Source of the DNA: Mycolicibacterium cosmeticum
Lineage (GTDB): Bacteria > Actinomycetota > Actinomycetes > Mycobacteriales > Mycobacteriaceae
Assembly (NCBI GenBank): GCA_016197365.1
Contig: JACPVS010000017.1
Coordinates: forward strand, 186,001 to 250,000
Direction of reading: 5' to 3'
DNA length: 64,000 nucleotides
Shown here: in pieces, positions 32,342-40,706 of the stretch
Layout of the letters: each line of letters starts with the position of its first letter
Numbering within the stretch: position 1 is the first letter of the stretch
Translations under genes and position numbers: made by a program
Notes under the pieces: model-generated
Told to the model about the DNA's origin: nothing
The model's database searches: none
What the model saw: the letters and a program-made list of their open reading frames with translations, nothing else

Positions 32342-33475
32342 ATGAAGACCAAAGGCGCTCTGATCTGGGAATTCAACCAGCCCTGGTCGATCGAGGAGAT
32401 CGAGATCGGTGACCCCGTCAAGGACGAGGTCAAGATCCAGATGGAAGCCTCGGGCATGTGCCATTCGGACCACCACCTGGTGACCGGTGACATCCCGATG
32501 GCCGGTTTCCCGGTACTCGGCGGCCATGAGGGCGCCGGCATCGTCACCGAAGTCGGGCCCGGCGTCGAGCACATCGCAGTTGGTGACCACGTGGTGCTGT
32601 CGTTCATCCCGTCCTGCGGTGAATGTCCGGCCTGTCAGGAAGGTCTGCGCAACCTGTGCGACCTGGGCGCGGGCCTGCTCGGCGGCACCGCGGTATCCGA
32701 CGGCACCTACCGCGTCCACTCCGTCAAGAACGGTCAACCCGTCATCCCGATGACCTTGCTGGGCACCTTCAGCCCGTACATGGTCGTGCACAAGAGCTCG
32801 GTCGTGAAGATCGACCCGAGCATCCCCTTCGAGGTGGCCTGCCTGGTCGGTTGCGGTGTCACCACCGGCTATGGCTCGGCTGTCCGCAGCGCCGAGGTGC
32901 GCCCCGGTGACGACGTCGTGATCGTCGGCGTCGGCGGTGTCGGCACCGGCGCCTTGCAGGGTGCGCTGAACGCCGGCGCCCGCAACGTCTTCGCAGTGGA
33001 TCCCGTTGAGTTCAAGCGTGACAACGCGCTCAAGTTCGGCGCGACGCACGCCTACCCCGACATCTTCAGTGCGATGGCCGGGGTCGCCGAGGTCACCCAG
33101 GGCAGGATGGCGCACAAGACCATCGTCACCGTCGGTGAGCTCAAGGGTGAGGACATCGACCACTACATGAACATCACGGCCAAGGGTGGCACCGTGGTGG
33201 CGACGGCCGTCGCCAACATGGCCGAGAACGACGTGAAGCTCAACCTGGCGATGCTGACCTTGCTGCAGAAGCGCCTGCAGGGCACCATCTTCGGTGGCGG
33301 CAACCCGCATCACGACATCCCGCAGCTGCTGTCGATGTACAAGGCCGGCCGGCTCAACCTCGACGACATGGTCACCCGGCAATACAAGCTGGAGCAGATC
33401 AACGACGGCTACAAGGACATGCTGGAGGGCCGCAACATCCGCGGCGTCATCCGCTACACCGACGCCGACCGCTAG
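32342..33475 (+). CDS. adhB: NDMA-dependent zinc alcohol dehydrogenase (AdhB/Rv0761c type)
   Basis: A 377-residue zinc alcohol dehydrogenase of the actinobacterial nicotinoprotein-like group that is assayed with NDMA. Catalytic zinc ligands are C in GMCHSDHH, H in GGHEGAG and C in LVGCGVTTGYG. The structural zinc site is CGECPACQEGLRNLC. The cofactor motif is GVGGVGTGALQG. AGGAGA precedes the ATG. It oxidises primary alcohols to aldehydes, which the aldehyde dehydrogenase nearby could convert further. A hairpin lies 12 bp after the stop. Confidence 0.94.
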   Translation: MKTKGALIWEFNQPWSIEEIEIGDPVKDEVKIQMEASGMCHSDHHLVTGDIPMAGFPVLGGHEGAGIVTEVGPGVEHIAVGDHVVLSFIPSCGECPACQEGLRNLCDLGAGLLGGTAVSDGTYRVHSVKNGQPVIPMTLLGTFSPYMVVHKSSVVKIDPSIPFEVACLVGCGVTTGYGSAVRSAEVRPGDDVVIVGVGGVGTGALQGALNAGARNVFAVDPVEFKRDNALKFGATHAYPDIFSAMAGVAEVTQGRMAHKTIVTVGELKGEDIDHYMNITAKGGTVVATAVANMAENDVKLNLAMLTLLQKRLQGTIFGGGNPHHDIPQLLSMYKAGRLNLDDMVTRQYKLEQINDGYKDMLEGRNIRGVIRYTDADR

Positions 33476-33487
33476 GCACTGACTCTC

Positions 33488-33540
33488 GTGATTTGTGGAG
33501 GGGCAGCCGTAATCATTACGGCTGCCGCTCCACAAATCGC
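33488..33540 (+). repeat. 26-bp-arm hairpin, copy 3 of the GTGATTTGTG family
   Basis: GTGATTTGTGGAGGGGCAGC and its near-perfect reverse complement meet around a single-base centre. The outer ten bases, GTGATTTGTG and CACAAATCGC, equal those of copies at 12282 and 13241, while the inner stem differs. The second pair is again a T-G wobble. It lies 12 bp after adhB and before the next ribosome-binding site, so it may be a terminator or mRNA-stabilising element. Confidence 0.75.
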
Positions 33541-33554
33541 CCGTTAGGAGATGC

Positions 33555-33971
33555 ATGTCCGAGTCACCCGTCGTCACCGCATCCCAGGCCTCCTGGCGCG
33601 CCGTGCAATCCGGGGACCGTGAGGGCTGGCTGGCCCTGATGGCCGACGACATCCTGGTCGAGGACCCGATCGGCGAAGCGGTCACCAACCCCGACGGCAC
33701 CGGTGTGCGCGGCAAGGAAGCCCTGGCCGCGTTCTACGACACCAACATCGGGCCGAACACGCTGACGGTCACCACCGAGGCGACGTTCCCGTCCAGTTCG
33801 CCGAACGAGATCGCCTACATCCTGGTGTTGCGCACCGAGTTTCCCAACGGCTTCGTCGCCAGCGTGCGGGGCGTGTTCACCTACCGCGTCAACGATGCGG
33901 GGCTGATCACCAACCTGCGCGGCTATTGGAACATGGACGCGATGACGTTCACCGAGGCGAAGGCCGATTAG
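33555..33971 (+). CDS. ketosteroid-isomerase-like protein (Rv0760c type)
   Basis: A 138-residue protein of the SnoaL/ketosteroid isomerase fold, homologous to Rv0760c. The N-terminal helix SWRAVQSGDREGWLALMADD and the strand DILVEDPIGEA correspond to the isomerase catalytic region, with an acidic residue in the expected place. The C-terminal strand is YWNMDAMTFTE. Delta5-3-ketosteroid isomerase activity is possible but I know of no firm physiological assignment. TAGGAG precedes the ATG. The stop overlaps the probable ATT start of the next SDR gene. Confidence 0.85.
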   Translation: MSESPVVTASQASWRAVQSGDREGWLALMADDILVEDPIGEAVTNPDGTGVRGKEALAAFYDTNIGPNTLTVTTEATFPSSSPNEIAYILVLRTEFPNGFVASVRGVFTYRVNDAGLITNLRGYWNMDAMTFTEAKAD

Positions 33972-34821
33972 CGGTCTGCTGGCCGGCCGCGCCGCCGTCG
34001 TCATCGGCGGCACCCGGGGAATCGGGCTGGCCGTCGCCGAGCTGCTGTCGGCCCAGGGTGCCGACGTCGTCGTCAACGGGCGCGACCCGGAAGCCACCGA
34101 GCAAGCCGCACAGCATGTCTCGGGTATCGGATTCCCCGGCTCGCCAGCCGACCCCGACGTTGCGGACAGCCTGATCGACGCCTGCATGAGCGCCCACGGC
34201 CGCATCGACATCCTGATCAACTGCGCCGGCACTGCCGAGCCCGCCGGCTCCTCCATCCTCACCGTCAGTTCGGCGCAGTTCCGCGAGCTTCTCGACGCAC
34301 ACCTGCTGACCGCTTTCGAGACCTGCCGGGCCGCCGCACCGCACATGGTCCGGCAGGGCTCCGGCGCCATCGTGCACACCAGCTCGTTCGCCTTCCTCGG
34401 GGACTACGGCGGCACCGGTTACCCGGCGGGCAAGGGTGGTGTCAACGGCCTGACGCTGGCCATCGCCGCCGAGCTGAAAGAGCATGGCGTGCGGGCGAAT
34501 GTCGTGTGCCCGGGCGCGCGCACCCGGCTGTCCGAAGGGTCCGACTACGAGCAGCACATCGCGGAGCTGAACCGGCGCGGCCTGCTCGACGATGTCAGCA
34601 TGCAGGGCGCGCTGGACGCCGCCCCACCCGAGTACGTGGCCCCCACCTACGGGTATCTCGTCAGCGACCTCGCGAAGGACGTGACCGGCCGGATCTTCAT
34701 TGCCGCAGGTAACTTCGTCGGCGAATTCGCCAGGCCCGAAACGGGTTTCATCGGGTACCGCGACCACAAGGACGTCCCGCCCTACACGGTCGGAGAAGTT
34801 CACGCCCTGATCGGCGGCTAA
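33967..34821 (+). CDS. SDR-family oxidoreductase with probable non-AUG start
   Basis: A short-chain dehydrogenase of about 284 residues. The cofactor motif AVVIGGTRGIGLAVAELL and catalytic S/Y/K in VHTSSFAF and YPAGK are all present. The frame is closed upstream by a TGA at 33943-33945, and no ATG, GTG or TTG occurs before the cofactor motif. The only candidates are ATT at 33967, overlapping the preceding TAG, or CTG at 33976/33979. The first ATG (34186) would delete the Rossmann motif. It probably uses translational coupling to the upstream gene. The C-terminus (RPETGFIGYRDHKDVPPYTV) is unlike standard SDRs; the substrate is unknown. Confidence 0.8.
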   Translation: MSGLLAGRAAVVIGGTRGIGLAVAELLSAQGADVVVNGRDPEATEQAAQHVSGIGFPGSPADPDVADSLIDACMSAHGRIDILINCAGTAEPAGSSILTVSSAQFRELLDAHLLTAFETCRAAAPHMVRQGSGAIVHTSSFAFLGDYGGTGYPAGKGGVNGLTLAIAAELKEHGVRANVVCPGARTRLSEGSDYEQHIAELNRRGLLDDVSMQGALDAAPPEYVAPTYGYLVSDLAKDVTGRIFIAAGNFVGEFARPETGFIGYRDHKDVPPYTVGEVHALIGG

Positions 34822-35798
34822 TCGGCCCGGATCAGCCGGCCATGCGAGATCAGCGAGCCGACCTGTTTGAGCCGGGTGCTGCGGATGCTGACGTCATAGG
34901 CCTGGATGTGGTCGACGGTCGCCAATCGCTGCGAAAGGTAGCGGTAGAAGTGCTTCACGTCGCGACATATCACCACAACCATCAGGTTGGCGGTGCCACT
35001 GACTGCGATGACCGAAGCCACCTCGTCGTGCCCGACCAGCCGCTCGGCGGCTGCCTCAAGATGCCGCGGCGGTATCGAGATCCAGATGGTGGCGTTGAGC
35101 GCGAAACCCAGTCGTTCGGGCAGCACGTCGACGTCGAAGGTGAGAGTGTCGGCATCTTGCAGCGCGGCCAGCCGGCGCTTGACCCGGGCGGGTGACCATC
35201 CGGTGAGCGCGGCCAGCGCGCTGTCGGACATGCGCCCGTCGTCGGCCAGCGCATCGAACAACAGTTGGTCGTCGGCCGAAGGCGCGGTGGGACGCTCCCT
35301 CCGGGATCCCGCTGCGGGCTGCAACGCGGCGATCTGCCTGGCGTTCAGGGCATTCCCGTGGCCATTCCAATGCGCGCCGGCCGCCGTTCCGAATTCGTTG
35401 AGCACCAGGTCCACTCGCACATCGAGGACCGCCGAGGTGCGGGGCAGCCGGTGCAGCAGGCCGTCGCCGGTATCGCCGATGGGCGCACGCACGACACAGA
35501 TCACTTCCGTGCCGCCGGAGAGCACGTTCGCATGGGTCACCTCAGGCCAGCGGACCAGCGCCTCGGCCAGGCGAGGCAGGTTGTCGGGTTTGGCGTGCAC
35601 CCGGACGATCCACTGGCACTCTCCGTGGATACGCGGGTTCACCACTCCGACCACTCTCAGCACGCCGTCCCGACGCAGCGCGCGGTAACGCCGTGCGACC
35701 GCATGTTCGCTGGCGCCGACGACGTCGGCGATCCGGCGGAACGGGGCCCGCGGCGCAATCTGCAGCGCGTGCAGAAGGTGACCGTCTGATGCTTCCAT
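34818..35798 (-). CDS. double-length Lrp/AsnC-family regulator
   Basis: A 326-residue protein with two Lrp/AsnC units in tandem. Unit 1 (from residue 1) has the HTH APFRRIADVVGASEHAVARRYRAL followed by a RAM-like domain. Unit 2 (from about residue 185) has the HTH GRMSDSALAALTGWSPARVKRRL and a second RAM-like domain ending RSTRLKQVGSLISHGRL. Normal Lrp proteins are about 150 residues, so this is a fused dimer, a form known in actinobacteria. ATG at 35798 gives MEASDGHLLHALQ. It is divergent from an SDR-LLM gene pair with 100 AT-richer bp between starts, a likely target region. Confidence 0.85.
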   Translation of the reverse strand: MEASDGHLLHALQIAPRAPFRRIADVVGASEHAVARRYRALRRDGVLRVVGVVNPRIHGECQWIVRVHAKPDNLPRLAEALVRWPEVTHANVLSGGTEVICVVRAPIGDTGDGLLHRLPRTSAVLDVRVDLVLNEFGTAAGAHWNGHGNALNARQIAALQPAAGSRRERPTAPSADDQLLFDALADDGRMSDSALAALTGWSPARVKRRLAALQDADTLTFDVDVLPERLGFALNATIWISIPPRHLEAAAERLVGHDEVASVIAVSGTANLMVVVICRDVKHFYRYLSQRLATVDHIQAYDVSIRSTRLKQVGSLISHGRLIRAD

Positions 35799-35898
35799 GG
35801 TGATGAAAACACTACATATATCGCCGCCGATCGTCGTATTTAAGTCATTTGGAGGCGCCAACGTGGTCGAGATCGCCCGTACGCTCGATGCTGATGTC

Positions 35899-36648
35899 AT
35901 GGAATTGATCAACAACACCGTCCTGATCACCGGCGGCGGTCACGGGATCGGGCGGGCTATGGCCGTCGCCCTCCACCGGCGTGGCAACCGCGTGGTGATC
36001 GCCGGCCGCAGGGCTGCCGCGCTGCGCGCCGTCGCCGAGGAACATCCGGGAATCGAATGGCATCCGCTGGATCTGACCGATATCGAGTGCATCCGGCGGT
36101 TCGTCGAGACGCTCGCCCACCGCTGGCCCGATGTCGACGTACTGATCAACAACGCCGGAGCGATGGCGGTCGAGGATCTGGACGCGCCCGACATTGCGGT
36201 CCCCGTATCACTCGTCGCCACCAATCTGCTCGGTCCGATCGCCCTGACGTCATTGCTGATCCCGCGGTTGCGCGCCGTACCCGGCGCCGCGATCATCAAC
36301 GTCACCTCGGCCTTGGCATTCGTGCCACTGGCCGCCGCACCGACATACAGCGCCACCAAAGCAGGCCTGCACGCGTACACGGAGGCTCTTCGTATCCTGC
36401 TGCGAGACAGTGATGTTCGCGTCATCGAAATCGCCCCACCCCTGGTCGCCACCGAGATGTCCGAGTCACGAGGTGCCGATGCCGACGTGTTCGTCGCGGA
36501 CGTGCTGACGGCACTCACCACATCCCCAGATGCCACCGAGGTCGTCGTCGAGGCTGCCCGCGCGCTGCGGTATGCCGACCGAGAGGGTCGGTACGCTGAC
36601 GCGCTGGCCACGGTCAACGCCACGATCGAGGCGGAGGATCTGCCGTGA
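35899..36648 (+). CDS. SDR-family oxidoreductase (DltE-like)
   Basis: A 249-residue short-chain dehydrogenase. NTVLITGGGHGIGRAMAVAL is the cofactor motif, NNAGAM the structural motif, and S in NVTSALAF with Y-S-A-T-K the catalytic set. ATG at 35899 starts MELINNTVLITGG and leaves a 100-bp divergent region; an upstream in-frame GTG would overlap the Lrp start. It overlaps the LLM gene by 4 bp. The divergent Lrp probably regulates the pair. Confidence 0.88.
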   Translation: MELINNTVLITGGGHGIGRAMAVALHRRGNRVVIAGRRAAALRAVAEEHPGIEWHPLDLTDIECIRRFVETLAHRWPDVDVLINNAGAMAVEDLDAPDIAVPVSLVATNLLGPIALTSLLIPRLRAVPGAAIINVTSALAFVPLAAAPTYSATKAGLHAYTEALRILLRDSDVRVIEIAPPLVATEMSESRGADADVFVADVLTALTTSPDATEVVVEAARALRYADREGRYADALATVNATIEAEDLP

Positions 36649-37502
36649 AACTGGGAATAGGCCTGCCCAACCACATTGCCGGAGTTCCTGGCCCGGCCAT
36701 GGCGCGATGGGCCTGCCGGGCCGAGGAACGCGGGTTCGAATCCGTCACCACGATCGACCGGCTGCTCTACCCGGGCATCGATTCATTGATCGCGCTGGCA
36801 ACCGCCGCGGGAGCCACCACTCATGTGTCATTGGTGACCAATGTTCTTCTCGCTCCGGTCTATCCGGTGGTGCCACTGGCCAAGCAACTCGCGAGTGTGG
36901 CGCAGGTGTCCGGCGGGCGGCTGGTGGTCGGGCTGGGCGTCGGCAACCGCCGCGACGACTATGCCGGCAGCGGTGCCGATTTCGAGCGCCGCGGGCGCGT
37001 CCTGGACGGCCAGGTGGAGCGCATGCGCAAGCTTTGGGACGGTGAGCCTGTTGTCGGCGATGATTCCATTTCCCCTGCAACCGTGAAGATCCCGTTGCTG
37101 TTCGGCGGTCGAGGTGCACCCACGCTGCGCCGGGTTACGGCAGTTGGCGACGGCTGGGCCGCTGGAGCCGTGCGGCACTGGGCCGTACAGACCGAGCTGG
37201 CTGAGCGCATCCGGACCGACTGGGCCGCCGCCGGACGAGCAGGGCATCCGTACCTACAGGCATCGGTGAACTTCGGACTCGGATCCACCGACACCATCGC
37301 CGCCGGAAAGGCGCACCTGGAACGGTATTACGGATTCAATCCGGAGTACGCCCGGGTGAACGTCGACGACATGATCAGCTCCCCGGACGACGTCCGCGAC
37401 ACCGTGGACCGCTATCGCGACCTCGGGTTCGATCGTCTGCTCTTCCATCCGACGGGCGCGTCGATCGAGCAGCTCGATCGACTCGCCGATCTGGTCCTGT
37501 GA
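36645..37502 (+). CDS. LLM-class, F420-dependent oxidoreductase
   Basis: A 285-residue luciferase-like monooxygenase-fold protein. MKLGIGLPNHIAGVPGPAMA is the N-terminal strand; GRLVVGLGVGNRRDDYAGSG and the C-terminal DDVRDTVDRYRDLGFDRLLF are typical of mycobacterial F420-using LLM enzymes. The substrate is unknown. The GTG start overlaps the SDR stop (GTGA), so the two enzymes are made together and may act in sequence. Confidence 0.88.
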   Translation: MKLGIGLPNHIAGVPGPAMARWACRAEERGFESVTTIDRLLYPGIDSLIALATAAGATTHVSLVTNVLLAPVYPVVPLAKQLASVAQVSGGRLVVGLGVGNRRDDYAGSGADFERRGRVLDGQVERMRKLWDGEPVVGDDSISPATVKIPLLFGGRGAPTLRRVTAVGDGWAAGAVRHWAVQTELAERIRTDWAAAGRAGHPYLQASVNFGLGSTDTIAAGKAHLERYYGFNPEYARVNVDDMISSPDDVRDTVDRYRDLGFDRLLFHPTGASIEQLDRLADLVL

Positions 37503-37506
37503 TCGG

Positions 37507-38730
37507 CTAGTGCCGGTGCACCCCGAACACCCGGCGCAGCGCGACGAAACGCACCAGGGTCGCCACCAGGTTCGCGACCACCAGCACCGACAGCTCCACG
37601 GCCTTGTCCTTCGTGAGGCCGAAGTGGTGCAGCACCAACAGCGAACCGCTCGTGATCGCCAACCCGAACAGGAACACCAGCAGACCACTTGCCTGATGCC
37701 GGGCCACGCCGGTCCGCCCGCGGATGCCGAAAGTGAAGGCGCGGTTGGCGGTCGTGTTGCCGATCGCGGTGAGCAGCAATGCGGTGAGGTTGGCGGCCTG
37801 GGCACCCATCGCGGCGTGCAGCAGCATGAACAGCAGGGCGTAGATGACGGTGCTGATCACGCCGACGATGCAGAACCGGGCCAGTTGGCCGACCATGCCG
37901 GGCGGCACTCCGGGCACCAAGGGCTCGCGCCCCAGAGCGGTCTGCAGTTCGCGCAACGGCAGCGCACCGGTGGCCAGCGCACGCCCCACCCGCCAGCAGC
38001 CCTTGAGATCCTCGATCGCCGTCGCGACGATGTCGACGCGGGAGTCCGGGTCGTCGATCCAGTCCACCGGCACCTCGTGGATGCGCAGCCCGGCGCGCTC
38101 GGCGATCACCAGCAGTTCGGTGTCGAAGAACCAGCCGGTGTCGGCGACCAGCGGCAGCAGCTGGCGGGCCACGTCGGCACGCACCGCCTTGAAGCCGCAC
38201 TGTGCATCGGAGAACTGCGCACCCAGCGCGCCGCGCAGGATGAAATTGTATGAGCGCGAGATGAATTCACGCTTCGGGCCGCGGATCACCCGGGCCGAGG
38301 CCGCCAGCCGGGATCCGATCGCCACATCGGAGTGCCCGGAGATCAGCGGCGCCACCAGAGGCATGAGCGCGGACAGGTCCGTCGACAGGTCGACGTCCAT
38401 GTAGGCGACGACGGTTGCGGGTGAGGCCATCCACGCGGTGTACAACGCGCCGCCGCGGCCCTTGCGGTCCAGGTGGAGCACCTCGACACCGGGCAGTTCA
38501 GTCGCGAGCCGGTGCGCGACCGCCAGGGTCGAGTCGGTACTTGCGTTGTCGGCCACGGTGATCCGCGTCGCGTAGGGCACCTGCTCGGCGAGGTAATGAT
38601 GCAGCCGGGACACGCAGCCGGGCAGATCGTGTTCCTCGTTGTAAACCGGGATGACGATGTCGAGGACGGGGGCGTCCAGCGCAGCCGGATACGGGCGCCC
38701 GTCCGCCTGGGCGCGAGCCAGCTCGGTCAT
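37507..38730 (-). CDS. GT2 glycosyltransferase fused to GtrA-like membrane domain
   Basis: A protein of about 407 residues. The N-terminal domain is a family 2 glycosyltransferase of dolichyl/polyprenyl-phosphate sugar synthase type: DIVIPVYNEEHDLPGCVSRL, TVADNASTDST, the DxD-like AYMDVDLSTD and QCGFKAVRAD. From about residue 275 four hydrophobic helices form a GtrA-like domain (FCIVGVISTVIYALLFMLLH). Such fusions transfer sugars to polyprenyl phosphate for envelope glycans. The ATG at 38730 gives MTELARAQADGRPYPAALDA. It converges on the LLM gene with a 4-bp gap. Confidence 0.9.
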   Translation of the reverse strand: MTELARAQADGRPYPAALDAPVLDIVIPVYNEEHDLPGCVSRLHHYLAEQVPYATRITVADNASTDSTLAVAHRLATELPGVEVLHLDRKGRGGALYTAWMASPATVVAYMDVDLSTDLSALMPLVAPLISGHSDVAIGSRLAASARVIRGPKREFISRSYNFILRGALGAQFSDAQCGFKAVRADVARQLLPLVADTGWFFDTELLVIAERAGLRIHEVPVDWIDDPDSRVDIVATAIEDLKGCWRVGRALATGALPLRELQTALGREPLVPGVPPGMVGQLARFCIVGVISTVIYALLFMLLHAAMGAQAANLTALLLTAIGNTTANRAFTFGIRGRTGVARHQASGLLVFLFGLAITSGSLLVLHHFGLTKDKAVELSVLVVANLVATLVRFVALRRVFGVHRH

Positions 38731-38797
38731 GAGTTCACACTCGTGTAACAAGCTGCCACGGGACTGACGCGGCACTGGGAGCTTGCTGCGCGCTGAC

Positions 38798-38803
38798 TAT
38801 GCT
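38798..38803 (+). promoter_or_regulatory. -10 element before HIT gene
   Basis: TATGCT fits TANNNT and lies 8 nt before the ATG at 38812. It gives a near-leaderless transcript. No ribosome-binding site is present. Confidence 0.4.
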
Positions 38804-38811
38804 CGGTGCTC

Positions 38812-39216
38812 ATGGCAACCGTGTTCACGATGATCATCAACGGGGATCTGCCCGGCCGTTTCGTCTACGAAGACGACGAGGTGGTGGCCTTCCTGACCAT
38901 CGAGCCGATGACGCCGGGCCATACGCTGGTGGTGCCGCGGGCCGAGGTGGACAACTGGCAGGACCTTGATCCGGCCGTGTTCGGCAAGGTGATGTCGGTG
39001 GCGCAGCTCATCGGCAAGGGGGTCGCCAAGGCCTTCGACGTGGAGCGGGCCGGCGTCATCATCGCGGGCCTTGAGGTGCCGCATCTGCACGTGCACGTGT
39101 TCCCGGCCCGCAATCTGAGTGATTTCGGTTTCGCGGCCGTCGACCGCAATCCGTCACCGGAGTCCCTGGACGACGCCCAGGCCCGGATCAAGGCCGCGCT
39201 GGCTCAGCTGGCCTGA
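38812..39216 (+). CDS. HIT-family nucleotide hydrolase/transferase (Rv0759c type)
   Basis: A 134-residue histidine-triad protein. The triad is HLHVHVFP near residue 90, and the N-terminal FTMIINGDLPGRFVYEDDEV is typical of HINT-like proteins that act on AMP conjugates. The GTG at 38806 is an alternative start two codons earlier. The gene converges on phoR and overlaps its end by 13 bp, as in M. tuberculosis, where Rv0759c lies beside phoR. Confidence 0.92.
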   Translation: MATVFTMIINGDLPGRFVYEDDEVVAFLTIEPMTPGHTLVVPRAEVDNWQDLDPAVFGKVMSVAQLIGKGVAKAFDVERAGVIIAGLEVPHLHVHVFPARNLSDFGFAAVDRNPSPESLDDAQARIKAALAQLA

Positions 39217-40661
39217 GCGGCATCTCGGGCCGGCGCCGCCGGGGCGGCGTCCGCGATACGTGGGAGGTTGACCCGGAACTGGCAGCCGTGCCCGGGCGCG
39301 GTACGCACCGAAACCGTGCCGCCGTGCGCGTACACCAGCGAGTCGACGATCGACAGACCCAGGCCGGTGCCGCCGCTGGCGCGGGTGCGTGACGAGTCGG
39401 CGCGGTAGAACCGCTCGAACACGCGTTGGGCGTCCTCGCTGCTCATCCCCGGCCCTTCGTCGCACACCTCGACTACGGCGTGCGCCTCGTCGGTGCCCAC
39501 CCGCACGGTGATGCCCGCGGATTCCGGGGTGTGCTGCAACGCATTGGCCACCAGGTTGCTCAGCACTTGGCGCAGCCGGGCCTCGTCGCCGAGGACCTCC
39601 GGTGTGCCGGGGCCGTCGAACACCTCCATCCGGATGTGGCGCGCGGGTGCCACCGATTGCGCGTCGTGCACGGCGTCACTGGCCAGCGCCAGCAGATCGA
39701 CGCGATGCTGCTCCAGTGGCCGTTGCACGTCCAGTCGGGCCAGCAGCAGCAGATCCTCGACCAGCAGACCCATCCGGCGGGCCTCGCTCTCGATGCGGCC
39801 CATGAGCATGTCCACATCGCGCGCGGCGCCCTGACGGTACAGCTCGGCGTAGCCGCGGATGGTGGTCAGCGGCGTGCGCAGTTCGTGACTGGCGTCGGTG
39901 ATGAAGCGCCGCATCCGTTCCTCGGAGGTGCGGGCCTGTTCGGCGGAGGCATCCGAGGAGGCCACCGCCCGCTGGATCTGCGCGAGCATCCCGTTCAGGG
40001 CCAGCGACAACCTGCCGACTTCGGTGCGCGGATCACGTTGCGGGACACGGCGTTCCAGCTCACCTGCGGCGATGGCTGCGGCGGTCTGTTCCACTTCCAC
40101 CAACGGGCGCAGGCTGCGGTGCACCACCGCGAAACCCGCGAAGCCGAGCACCAGCAGCACGGCCACGCCGATGCCCACCTGGGCGTAGATCAGTGAGCGA
40201 ACCGTGGACTGCACCTCGGACAGGTCGATGGCGACGGTCGTCAGCTCGCCGTGCGGGCCGCGCACGGTCATCGCGCGCCACTCCACGCGGGAGCCGTCGA
40301 CGGAACCGACGGTCACCGGCTCCGGGCCGACGTTGTTGTCGTCGGGCAGGTCGGGTTCGGCGTCGCGGTCGTTGACCGCCATCCAGATGTGGCCGTCGGG
40401 GCCGATGCCGCGGACGTAGAAGTTTGACGGTGGCCGGGCCGGGTTGGGGTCTTCCGGCGTCTGCGTCGACGTCCGACGGGGTGCCTGCGCCCAGCTGCGG
40501 GAGGCATCCAGCAGCGTCTGGTCGATCCGGTCGACCTCGGTGTGGGACATGATCGAGGTGACCGCGACACCGGAGGCGAGTAGGCCGAACGTCACCAGCA
40601 CCAGGGTGGCGGCGACGAGACCCACCCGCAGCGGGACGCCGCGCCTACGTTTTTCGGTCAT
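39204..40661 (-). CDS. phoR: sensor histidine kinase PhoR
   Basis: A 485-residue membrane sensor kinase. A first helix (LRVGLVAATLVLVTFGLLAS), a periplasmic sensor of about 120 residues and a second helix (VGIGVAVLLVLGFAGFAVV) are followed by HAMP. The kinase core has the H-box ITDASHELRTPLTTIRGYAE, N-box NLVANALQHTPE, and DEGPGMSSED and GGTGLGLSIV for ATP binding. PhoR phosphorylates PhoP, whose gene lies 45 bp upstream. In M. tuberculosis the pair controls envelope lipids, ESX-1 and acid responses. Confidence 0.96.
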   Translation of the reverse strand: MTEKRRRGVPLRVGLVAATLVLVTFGLLASGVAVTSIMSHTEVDRIDQTLLDASRSWAQAPRRTSTQTPEDPNPARPPSNFYVRGIGPDGHIWMAVNDRDAEPDLPDDNNVGPEPVTVGSVDGSRVEWRAMTVRGPHGELTTVAIDLSEVQSTVRSLIYAQVGIGVAVLLVLGFAGFAVVHRSLRPLVEVEQTAAAIAAGELERRVPQRDPRTEVGRLSLALNGMLAQIQRAVASSDASAEQARTSEERMRRFITDASHELRTPLTTIRGYAELYRQGAARDVDMLMGRIESEARRMGLLVEDLLLLARLDVQRPLEQHRVDLLALASDAVHDAQSVAPARHIRMEVFDGPGTPEVLGDEARLRQVLSNLVANALQHTPESAGITVRVGTDEAHAVVEVCDEGPGMSSEDAQRVFERFYRADSSRTRASGGTGLGLSIVDSLVYAHGGTVSVRTAPGHGCQFRVNLPRIADAAPAAPARDAAQAS

Positions 40662-40706
40662 GTCCTCATTGTTGGCCGGGATGGCCCGACCGTCCGCTCA
40701 TTTGGG

